64,000 bases of DNA from Microbacterium soli (GTDB lineage: Bacteria > Actinomycetota > Actinomycetes > Actinomycetales > Microbacteriaceae). Of this stretch, positions 57,568-64,000 are shown piece after piece. How positions within the stretch are numbered: position 1 is the first letter of the stretch; every line of letters begins with the position of its first letter. The notes under the pieces were generated by a model that saw only the letters and a list, made by a program, of their open reading frames with translations, had not been told where the DNA came from and did not search any database. The position numbers and the translations under genes were made by a program. The stretch is taken from contig NZ_BAABCP010000001.1 of NCBI RefSeq assembly GCF_039539005.1, forward strand, positions 868,001 through 932,000, written 5' to 3'.

Positions 57568-59568
57568 ATGAATCCGCCCAGCGAACCAGAGATCATCACC
57601 GAACAGCGGGGTCATCTCGGACTGATAACGCTCAACAGACCTGGCAAATTGAACGCACTCACGCACGAGATGGTCAAGGGCATCACAGCAGCGCTGAATC
57701 GTTGGGCCGACTGTGACGCTGTGCAGACCGTCGCGATAACGGGCGCGGGAGATCGCGGCTTGTGCGCCGGTGGGAACGTTGTCAGCCTGCATCACGACGT
57801 CACTGTCGGCGACGGGTTGACCGCAGCCGCATTCTGGCGGGACGAGTACGTCATGAATGCGAGAATCGCGGCATATCCCAAGCCGTTCGTCGCTCTCCAG
57901 GACGGGATCGTGCTGGGAGGCGGAATGGGGGTGTCGGCACACGGCTCGCACAGGATCGTCACCGAACGCTCCAAGCTCGGATTTCCCGAGACGACGATCG
58001 GCTATATTCCGGACGTGGGGGCGGCGTGGTTGCTGTCTCGCGCGCCCGGCGAGCTCGGAACCCGCGTCGCACTGTCCGGCGAGACCGTCGGTGCCGCCGA
58101 TGCGATCTTCCTCGGCTACTCGGACGCATTCATCCCGAGTCATCGCCTCTCTGCCCTGCTCGCCGGTCTCGAGACCGACGAGCCCGGCCACCTGATCGAC
58201 GAATTCTCGGAGGACCCGGGCGAAGGACTCATGGCCGCGCAACAGGAATGGACGGACCACGCCTTCTCAGCAACGCGCATCGTCGATGTTCTGCAGCGCC
58301 TCCACGACTCCGGCGAAGCCGAGGCGCTCGCGTTGGCGGAACTCATCACCTCGAAGTCGCCGCTCGCGCTCGCTGTGACTCTCGAAGCCGTGCACCGCGC
58401 TGCAAGCCTACGTTCGCTCGACGCAGTGTTGATCCAGGACTACCGCGTCTCGAGGAGGTCTTCGGGTACCCACGACTTCGCCGAGGGAATCCGCGCCCAG
58501 CTCATCGACAAGGATCGTAAGCCACACTGGTCACCCGCCGCACACGAAGAGGTCACTCGGGAAACGGTCCAGGAGTTCTTCGAGCCGCCTGCCGAAGGCG
58601 ACCTTGTTCTCCCTCCGAGCTTTCAGATCGGCATGAACCTGCATTTCATTCACATCACAGAAGACCTCGATGAAGTGTCGGCCTGGTACCAAGACGTCTT
58701 CGGCGGCCACGCGACCTGGGCGGCGAGCCCGGAGTTTCCCTACCTGGAAGTCGAGGCCCGGAACGCTGACCTGATCGTCATCGGGAATACCATTGTCGAG
58801 CCTATGGCTCCGGCGAAGCAGGTCGACGGGTGGGCCGACAAGCCGGTGGGTCGGTTCCTCAAGAAGTTCGGCAGCCGTTGGCAGACGATGTCCTGGTATG
58901 TGGACGACGTTCAGGGGGTCTACCGTCGTATCGCAGACAGCGGCGTGCGCTTCTTCATGCTTGGCGGAGAGCATGGCGACGATGGCCTCGGCGACAACAA
59001 CTGCTTCTTCACCCACCCCAAGGACACCTTCGGAGGGCTGGAGTTCGCCTCCTACGCGAGTGAGAATCCACGCCGGGGCTATGCGGGAGATCCGAGATTC
59101 CTTCCCCACTTCGATCAATCGCGGTGGGCCACACATCATCCGCTGGGAATCGAACGGCTCGCGTACCAAACCGTCGTCGTCGACGATCTTGATCGTGCCG
59201 TCCAGTTCTACGTCGAGGTTCTCGGCGGCGAGGTTGTCTTCGAATCTCGGTCCGACCTCACAGGAACCAGGAACAAGATGATTCGCCTTGGGACCGACAG
59301 CATCGTGGAGATCGCGGAACCGTTCGATCCCACGTCGCTTGCGGGCAAGGATCTCGCGCGCAATGGTGTCTTCTTTCACGCGCTCACGTGGAAAGTCACG
59401 GACTTGGACAAAGCTGCTGCACACCTGACAAGCAAGGGTGTCCGAATCTTGGATGGCGACGATGAGCTTCTCATCGCAGACCCGGCGACGACCCATGGCG
59501 CAGTCCACCGATTCACATCATTCGACGTACCGGGCGATCCCCGAGACGCTTCCCGCCCGACCACGTGA
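57568..59568 (+). CDS. Fusion: 3-hydroxyisobutyryl-CoA hydrolase-like domain plus tandem VOC domains
   Basis: The protein has 666 residues. Residues 1-350 are a crotonase-fold HIBYL-CoA hydrolase-like domain: LITLNRPGKLNALTHEMV, GLCAGGNV, PKPFVALQDGIVLGGGMG and FPETTIGYIPDVGA with the expected Glu and Asp. From residue 356 four beta-alpha-beta-beta-beta modules form two VOC (glyoxalase-type) domains, beginning LHFIHITEDLDEV and AYQTVVVDDLD (about residue 531). VOC candidates for metal ligands include H and E in VEIAEP and FHALTW. Family hydrolases normally end near residue 345. Start ATG follows AGGAG. It may hydrolyse and epimerise or cleave a CoA ester of the operon's substrate. No published case is known to me. 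Confidence 0.88.
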   Translation: MNPPSEPEIITEQRGHLGLITLNRPGKLNALTHEMVKGITAALNRWADCDAVQTVAITGAGDRGLCAGGNVVSLHHDVTVGDGLTAAAFWRDEYVMNARIAAYPKPFVALQDGIVLGGGMGVSAHGSHRIVTERSKLGFPETTIGYIPDVGAAWLLSRAPGELGTRVALSGETVGAADAIFLGYSDAFIPSHRLSALLAGLETDEPGHLIDEFSEDPGEGLMAAQQEWTDHAFSATRIVDVLQRLHDSGEAEALALAELITSKSPLALAVTLEAVHRAASLRSLDAVLIQDYRVSRRSSGTHDFAEGIRAQLIDKDRKPHWSPAAHEEVTRETVQEFFEPPAEGDLVLPPSFQIGMNLHFIHITEDLDEVSAWYQDVFGGHATWAASPEFPYLEVEARNADLIVIGNTIVEPMAPAKQVDGWADKPVGRFLKKFGSRWQTMSWYVDDVQGVYRRIADSGVRFFMLGGEHGDDGLGDNNCFFTHPKDTFGGLEFASYASENPRRGYAGDPRFLPHFDQSRWATHHPLGIERLAYQTVVVDDLDRAVQFYVEVLGGEVVFESRSDLTGTRNKMIRLGTDSIVEIAEPFDPTSLAGKDLARNGVFFHALTWKVTDLDKAAAHLTSKGVRILDGDDELLIADPATTHGAVHRFTSFDVPGDPRDASRPTT

Positions 59569-59610
59569 ACAGGACGAACCGGAACTCTCGCGTGCTCCCC
59601 GCTGCCTTCG

Positions 59611-59765
59611 GCCTAGGCCGTGTTGCTAAACCTGTTTGAGGGGCGCGCAGGCGAGGCTGGATGTTGTGTCGCGTGATGTGATCTCGGATGAGGTGTGGGC
59701 TGTGATCGGGCCGTTGTTCCCGGCGGTGAAGGCGACCGGGCGTCCGCCCGTCGACCGTCGCACTG
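59611..59765 (+). mobile_element. IS5-type insertion sequence left-end fragment
   Basis: The encoded start of a DUF4096-type transposase (ISDEVWAVIGPLFPAVKATGRPPVDRR) lies behind a possible terminal repeat near 59611 (GGCCGTGTTGCTAAACC). Only about 155 bp remain; the catalytic part is missing. Confidence 0.65.
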
Positions 59766-60106
59766 GCGGCATAAACCCCGGACTCAACCAAACCTTCAGC
59801 AGACCCGTGGCATGGACGGAGAAGCTCGCCCTCGACGGGATCGCCCCCTCGATCGGGTCCGTCGGCGACGCATACGATAACGCCCTCATGGAGACGATCA
59901 ACGGGCTCTACACGGCCGAGTGCATCCGCACCACGATCTTCCACGACGGACCGTTCAAGACGATCGCAGACGTCGAGTACGCGACCGCGGGCTGGGTCGA
60001 TTGGCACAACCACCGCAGGCTCCACGGTAGCCTCGGAATGAGCAGCCCCGTCGAATACGAGGCCGCCTACTACGAGTCCCTCACCCGAGAGATTCTCCCC
60101 GCATAG
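59636..60106 (+). pseudogene. Chimeric transposase remnant (IS5-type start joined to IS3-type OrfB end)
   Basis: The 156-codon frame is open but not one gene. Its first 42 codons match the IS5-type N-terminus (DEVWAVIGPLFP) and its last ~95 match the C-terminus of IS3-family OrfB (GIAPSIGSVGDAYDNALMETINGLYTAECIRTT, then WVDWHNHRRLHGSLGMSSPVEYE), including the final catalytic Glu of DDE in that block. The two segments meet near codon 45-60. Neither half has its full catalytic set, so it is a relic of IS insertion into IS. Confidence 0.75.
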
Positions 60107-60133
60107 AAGCGGCAGAGAACCCGGGACGGTTCA
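59800..60133 (+). mobile_element. IS3-type insertion sequence right-end fragment
   Basis: The 3' part of an OrfB transposase ends at 60106, and a terminal-repeat-like string AGAACCCGGGACGGTTCA ends at 60133 (its complement TGAACCGTCCCGGG resembles IS3-family ends). Borders are approximate, particularly the left. Confidence 0.6.
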
Positions 60134-60244
60134 AATTCACCATCGACCCCACCAAGAATTACCAACCCAAGAACCCTTGACCAGCACCGTCAACGATCAC
60201 GCGACTCACCAGCCCCCCACCAGCCGTCAACACCCCAAGACACG

Positions 60245-60294
60245 AAAAAGTCCTGAGCCGCGACCAGTCCGTAAACTATGTCGCGACTCAGGAC
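60245..60294 (-). terminator. Rho-independent terminator after tRNA-Ser(GCT)
   Basis: A 15-bp stem with one mismatch (GTCCTGAG.CGCGAC with GTCGCG.CTCAGGAC), 15-nt loop, followed on the minus strand by TTTTT (60245-60249). It begins 6 bp after the tRNA 3' end. Confidence 0.85.
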
Positions 60295-60300
60295 AACTGG

Positions 60301-60389
60301 CGGAGACGGAGGGATTTGAACCCTCGGTCCCCTTGCGAGGACTCCACCTTAGCAGGGTGGTGCACTAGGCCTGACTATGCGACGTCTCC
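60301..60389 (-). tRNA. tRNA-Ser (anticodon GCT)
   Basis: An 89-nt class-II tRNA. Acceptor arms GGAGACG/CGTCTCC with discriminator G, anticodon stem CCACC/GGTGG with loop CTGCTAA, an extended variable arm (GTCCTCGCAAGGGGAC region) and T-loop GGTTCAAATCC. CCA not encoded. Confidence 0.95.
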
Positions 60390-60481
60390 CGACATCCGCG
60401 AGCTGGACTCACGAACGCGTCCTGCCATCATAACGGTTCTGCTGGGCTGTCACGAATCGCCGGGACGCCCGCGCGAGGCGC

Positions 60482-60778
60482 TCAGGCCTCGTCGATCGGA
60501 ACGACGTCGAAGCCCATCAGATCGACCCGCATCCCCCTCCGGCGGTCATCCTCGCGGTCCGCGGGCACGCGCGCGGATGACCACGCCTCGTACGCCTCGC
60601 GGGACTCCCACCGAGTGAGCACGAAGTAGCGCTCGTCACCGAACGCGGGGCGCAGCAGCTCGAAGTCGAGAAATCCGTCGGCCTGGTCGACCGCGCGCTT
60701 GCGGGCCGCGAACCGCCGTTCGATCTCATCGCCCGCACCTGCGGGGAACGTCAGAGCGGTGATGTGGACGAACGGCAT
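60482..60778 (-). CDS. Antibiotic-biosynthesis-monooxygenase (ABM)/heme-oxygenase-like small protein
   Basis: The protein has 98 residues in a ferredoxin-like ABM fold: HITALTFPAGAGDEIERRFAARKRAVDQADGFLDFELLRPAFGDERYFVLTRWESREAYEAWSS. The WESREAYEAW helix is shared with IsdG/HmoB-type heme-degrading proteins. A DtxR/IdeR-like iron box 35 bp upstream supports a heme or iron role. The ATG at 60778 begins MPFVHIT. The heme-ligand histidine is not certain from sequence. Confidence 0.8.
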   Translation of the reverse strand: MPFVHITALTFPAGAGDEIERRFAARKRAVDQADGFLDFELLRPAFGDERYFVLTRWESREAYEAWSSARVPADREDDRRRGMRVDLMGFDVVPIDEA

Positions 60779-60812
60779 GGCGGGCCTCACTCGAGAGAGT
60801 CGGACAGGGGAG

Positions 60813-60827
60813 TAAGGCTATCCTAAC
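60813..60827. promoter_or_regulatory. DtxR/IdeR-like iron box
   Basis: TAAGGCTATCCTAAC closely fits the DtxR/IdeR consensus TTAGG.TA.CCTAA. It lies 35 bp upstream of the ABM-fold gene and 9 bp past the end of the LCP gene, thus in the ABM promoter. Confidence 0.65.
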
Positions 60828-60835
60828 CCCGCCGA

Positions 60836-62089
60836 TCAGCCCCGCACGTTCCCGTTCGAGCACGTGGTGACCGCGGCGGAGGTGCCCCTGATCGACGAGG
60901 GGAGCTCCACGACGTCCTCGGACGGCGTCTCCGCGGGATCCGGCGTCGCAGAGGCGCCCGGTGCCGGCTCCTTCACCACGACACCGTCGTTCGACGTGTT
61001 CTCGTGCGTGATCTGCAGCTGCTTGTTGGCCTTGATGGCGTCCCACAGCGTGGTGGCGGCGGTCTGGTTGGGCACCACGCGGTTCCGGTCGGCCGGGTCG
61101 TCGACGGTCGGATACTGCACGAACACGATGTCCTCGAAGGGCACGTCCTTGACCGCCAGCGCGATCTGGGCGATCGTCATCGGGTTGGCCAAAGACGTCG
61201 ACGCCTCCAGGTTGTTCAGCCCGGTGTCGGCGAGCTTGAGCATGGTGCCGACGTTGCCGAGCACCTCGCCGCTGATGAGCTTGCGCACCAGGCTCGACAT
61301 GTACTGCTGCTGGTTGCCGATGCGCCCCAGGTCACTGCCGTCACCGACCCCGTGCCGGGTGCGCAGGAACTGGAGAGCCTGCATGCCCTTGATCGTGTGG
61401 TCGCCCGCCGCCATGTCCAGGCCCGTGAAGCGGTCCTTGATGGGGTTGGCCAGGCACACGTCCACACCGCCGATGGCGTTGGTGATCTCGATCACGCCGC
61501 CGAAGGTCACCTTCGCGGCGAACTCGATGTCCTCGCCTCCGACGAGCGACGAGATGGTCTTGGCGACGCAGTTCAACCCGCCCTTCTCCCCGCCGTGTTC
61601 GTAGGCGACGTTCAGCTGCTGCTTGCTCATCGCCGAACGCGTGTCGCCATTGGCATCCGTGCATTCCGGGATCGGGATCATGAGGTCGCGCGGGAAGCTC
61701 ACCACGGTCACCCGGCGAGGCGCTTCGGAGACGTGCACGAGCAGGTTGACGTCGTTGAGGGTGCCGCCGGCATCCTTCCCCGTGCAGCGCTTCCCGAACA
61801 GGTGCGCGTACTCCGGCTCGCAGGTGTCGACACCGGCGAGGAGGATGTCGAAGCCGCCTTCGTAGGCGGTGATGTCCGGCGGGAGCTCCTTCTGGTTCTC
61901 GAGCTCGACGGCGTTGGCGCTGACGGTGCCCAGCATCCCGCCCACGACGAATCCCACGACCCCGACGCCGCTGACGAGGACGACGGCCATCGCGATGCCG
62001 ATGAGCTTCAGCAGCTGCCCCGCGACACCGGGCGAACGCAACTGACCATGGCGTGCGATGGGCTCGCGCCGTCTGCTGGACCTGCTCAC
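60836..62089 (-). CDS. LytR-CpsA-Psr (LCP) family cell-wall ligase
   Basis: The protein has 417 residues. One membrane segment (about residues 27-52, LIGIAMAVVLVSGVGVVGFVVGGML) anchors an extracellular LCP domain (about 80-260) with FDILLAGVD, VVSFPRDLMIPIP (a catalytic Arg-Asp) and LQFLRTRHGVGDGSDLGRIGNQQQYM. The C-terminal tail is Pro/Glu/Thr-rich. LCP proteins attach teichoic acids or arabinogalactan-like polymers to peptidoglycan. GTG start. Confidence 0.95.
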   Translation of the reverse strand: MSRSSRRREPIARHGQLRSPGVAGQLLKLIGIAMAVVLVSGVGVVGFVVGGMLGTVSANAVELENQKELPPDITAYEGGFDILLAGVDTCEPEYAHLFGKRCTGKDAGGTLNDVNLLVHVSEAPRRVTVVSFPRDLMIPIPECTDANGDTRSAMSKQQLNVAYEHGGEKGGLNCVAKTISSLVGGEDIEFAAKVTFGGVIEITNAIGGVDVCLANPIKDRFTGLDMAAGDHTIKGMQALQFLRTRHGVGDGSDLGRIGNQQQYMSSLVRKLISGEVLGNVGTMLKLADTGLNNLEASTSLANPMTIAQIALAVKDVPFEDIVFVQYPTVDDPADRNRVVPNQTAATTLWDAIKANKQLQITHENTSNDGVVVKEPAPGASATPDPAETPSEDVVELPSSIRGTSAAVTTCSNGNVRG

Positions 62090-62111
62090 TCAGTGCCTTT
62101 CGGAAACTCTG

Positions 62112-62196
62112 CGGAGGGTGTGGGATTCGAACCCACGGGACATCTCTGCCCACTGGTTTTCAAGACCAGCTCCATCGGCCGCTCGGACAACCCTCC
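62112..62196 (-). tRNA. tRNA-Ser (anticodon TGA)
   Basis: An 85-nt class-II tRNA: acceptor GGAGGGT/ACCCTCC with discriminator G, anticodon stem CTGGT/ACCAG with loop CTTGAAA, long variable arm, T-loop GGTTCGAATCC. CCA not encoded. It lies between the LCP and HAD genes. Confidence 0.95.
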
Positions 62197-62369
62197 CGAT
62201 CCCGGCTGTGCGCCGGTCGATCAAGGGTCGAGTCTAGCGGCTCCGGGTGGGGGACGATCGAGTCCGCCGATGCCCCATTCTCACCTCCCCACCTGGACAA
62301 GACCTGGATCGTCGGGGGATGCGTCGCCGCAGGGCGGATCGGATGCGTCGGAGCGCGCTGTCGGATGCC

Positions 62370-63164
62370 TCAGAGCAGCGTGCGCAGGGCGCGCGCCAGT
62401 CCGCCCTCCTCGACGGCGTCCGTCACCTCGCCGGCGACCTGCTTGACCTCGTCCGGAGCCTGCCCCATCGCCACGGCCCTGCCGCCACCGGCGAGCGCCC
62501 ACTCGAACATGCCGATGTCGTTGCGCCCGTCGCCCACGACGAGGACATCGCCGCGATCGTGACCGAGCTCGGCGCGCACGCGTTCGAGCGCGGTGCCCTT
62601 GTCCACTCCCCGCGGGGCGATGTCCAGCCACGCCGTCCAGCCGATCGCATAGGACACCTCGTTGAGACCGACGGTTGCGACCAGCCGCTGGAAATCCTCC
62701 TCGTCGTGGCCGGGTGAGACGACCACCACGCGGGAGACCGGGTTGGACACGAGCTCGGCGAAGTCGACCCGACGGCCGTCGTCGAGCGTCCAGTCGGCGA
62801 GGACCTCCGTGTACAGGCGCTGCCCGGATTCGAGTTCCACCATGTAGCGGGCTTCGGGAAGTCTGTCGTGCAGCAGCTCGAGCACGGGTGCGGGGTCGAA
62901 CACCTCGACGTGCCAGCGCGTCCACTCCTCCCCGACCCTGCGCATGATGACCGCGCCGTTGGAGCAGACCGCGAACGAGGAGGTCAGCCCGAGCGCGTCG
63001 ACGAAGCGCTGCGTTCCAGCCCAGCCGCGGCCGGTGGCCAGCATGACCTCGAACCCGACGTCGCGTGCCGCGGCGACGGCGTCGGCCACCCCGGGGCTGA
63101 GCGTCTCGTCCTGCAGGAGGATGGTGCCGTCGACGTCCAGGCCGACCAGCCCCCGCGAGCTCAC
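62370..63164 (-). CDS. HAD-family (Cof-type) phosphatase
   Basis: The protein has 264 residues. Motif I is LDVDGTIL, motif II ATGRGW, motif III K at [10 protein letters not shown] and motif [17 protein letters not shown]; a large C2 cap lies between. It dephosphorylates sugar or nucleotide phosphates. GTG start 63164 overlaps the serS stop (GTGA), so it is co-transcribed with seryl-tRNA synthetase. Specificity cannot be told. Confidence 0.93.
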   Translation of the reverse strand: MSSRGLVGLDVDGTILLQDETLSPGVADAVAAARDVGFEVMLATGRGWAGTQRFVDALGLTSSFAVCSNGAVIMRRVGEEWTRWHVEVFDPAPVLELLHDRLPEARYMVELESGQRLYTEVLADWTLDDGRRVDFAELVSNPVSRVVVVSPGHDEEDFQRLVATVGLNEVSYAIGWTAWLDIAPRGVDKGTALERVRAELGHDRGDVLVVGDGRNDIGMFEWALAGGGRAVAMGQAPDEVKQVAGEVTDAVEEGGLARALRTLL

Positions 63165-64000
63165 TCCGCGACCTGCGCCGCGTCGGCGCCGTCGGACCAC
63201 CCCAGCGGATGGATCACCTCGATGCCGCCCAGGTACGGGCGCAGCACCTCCGGCACCACGACGGAGCCGTCCGGCTGCTGATGGGTCTCCAGCAGCGCGA
63301 CGATCCAGCGGGTGGTCGCCAGCGTGCCGTTGAGCGTGGCGACCGGGGTCGTCTTCGCGCCCTCCTCCGGCCGGTAGCGCACATCCAGGCGGCGGGCCTG
63401 GTAGGTCGTGCAGTTGGAGGTGGAGGTCAGCTCCCGGAAGGCGCCCTGTGTGGGCACCCAGGCCTCGATGTCGAATTTGCGCGCGGCGCTGGAACCGAGA
63501 TCCCCGGCTGCCACGTCGATCACCCGGTACGACAGACCGAGCGAGGTCAGCATCTCCTCCTGCAGGGCGACGAGCCGCTCGTGCTCGGCCTCCGCATCCT
63601 CGGGGGTCGTGTAGACGAACATCTCCAGCTTGTTGAACTGGTGCACGCGGATGATGCCGCGGGTGTCCTTGCCGTAGGACCCCGCCTCGCTGCGGTAGCA
63701 GGTGGACCAGCCCGCGTAGCGCTGCGCACCGCCGGTCAGGTCGAGGATCTCGTCCTTGTGGTAGCCGGCGAGCGGCACCTCGCTGGTGCCGACCAGGTAC
63801 AGGTCCTCCTTGTCGAGGTGATACACCTCGTCGGCGTGCTCGCCGAGGAATCCGGTGCCCTGCATGATCTCCGGACGCACCAGCGTCGGGACGATCATCG
63901 GTGTGAAGCCGTTGCGCAGCGCCTTGTCGAGCGCGAGGTTCATGAGCGCGATCTCCAGGCGCGCGCCGATGCCCTTGAGGAAGTAGAAGCGGGCCCCGGA
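63161..64000 (-). CDS. serS: Seryl-tRNA synthetase (N-terminal part beyond the window)
   Basis: The last 279 residues are visible; the frame is open to base 64000. Class-II motifs 2 and 3 are present: [27 protein letters not shown] and [24 protein letters not shown]. The serine-adenylate loops [10 protein letters not shown] and [14 protein letters not shown] are also present. Two tRNA-Ser genes lie within 4 kb on the same strand. Confidence 0.97.
   Translation of the reverse strand, partial: SGARFYFLKGIGARLEIALMNLALDKALRNGFTPMIVPTLVRPEIMQGTGFLGEHADEVYHLDKEDLYLVGTSEVPLAGYHKDEILDLTGGAQRYAGWSTCYRSEAGSYGKDTRGIIRVHQFNKLEMFVYTTPEDAEAEHERLVALQEEMLTSLGLSYRVIDVAAGDLGSSAARKFDIEAWVPTQGAFRELTSTSNCTTYQARRLDVRYRPEEGAKTTPVATLNGTLATTRWIVALLETHQQPDGSVVVPEVLRPYLGGIEVIHPLGWSDGADAAQVAE

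Noticed and set aside
59636..60106. An intact small transposase gene
   Set aside because: Its two halves belong to different IS families and each lacks most catalytic residues.

Overview
The window is a high-GC, densely packed chromosomal segment with actinobacterial traits: many GTG starts, 4-bp ATGA/GTGA gene overlaps, a close homologue of the F420-dependent glucose-6-phosphate dehydrogenase, an LCP cell-wall ligase, a DtxR/IdeR-like iron box and a CE1758/CE1759-type LLM/FMN-reductase pair. Together these suggest Microbacteriaceae, probably Microbacterium or a close relative. The assignment rests on reading protein families and gene style, not on a search.

Region 1 (1-8.8 kb) looks like a cell-wall amino-sugar salvage locus. 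It has a RpiR/MurR-type regulator (cut by the left edge), a beta-lactamase-fold serine hydrolase, NanE, a BadF-type sugar kinase, a CUT1 sugar ABC importer, an L-Ala-D/L-Glu epimerase and MurQ, with two matching operator-like sites. Region 2 (8.9-21.3 kb) is an unusual catabolic cluster. It encodes a TPP-dependent decarboxylase-like enzyme, a polyamine-type ABC importer with a fused double permease, two paralogous LLM oxidoreductases flanking an Fgd-like F420 enzyme, a DapD-like succinyltransferase, a KGSADH-type aldehyde dehydrogenase and an IclR regulator. The chemistry fits, as inference, reductive breakdown of a pyridine- or piperideine-carboxylate such as dipicolinate.

Region 3 (21.2-40.2 kb) is a mosaic: MarR, flotillin, HrpB helicase, MFS exporter with an ArsR-type regulator and twin operators, SdaA serine deaminase, a LysR regulator, tRNA-Arg, an FMN reductase/LLM pair with MarR, GntR, quinone oxidoreductase, aldo-keto reductase, a Gfo/Idh plus sugar-isomerase operon with a TetR regulator and perfect palindrome, and a lone MaoC hydratase.

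Region 4 (40.4-59.6 kb) is a second large catabolic regulon. A 13-kb minus-strand operon of twelve genes carries an isomerase, SDR, M28 hydrolase, GATase-like protein, REDY-like protein, ribokinase, ADP-forming acyl-CoA synthetase, paired acyl-CoA dehydrogenases, and oligopeptide-type permeases with a binding protein. A LacI regulator separates it from a short operon with the missing ATPases and two MaoC hotdog proteins, and from a divergent gene fusing a 3-hydroxyisobutyryl-CoA-hydrolase-like domain to tandem VOC domains. Three similar LacI-type boxes lie at the three start regions.

Region 5 (59.6-64 kb) has a chimeric IS remnant, two tRNA-Ser genes, a small ABM-fold protein behind an iron box, an LCP protein, a HAD phosphatase and the 3' part of serS. 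No CRISPR array, rRNA or phage module was seen.
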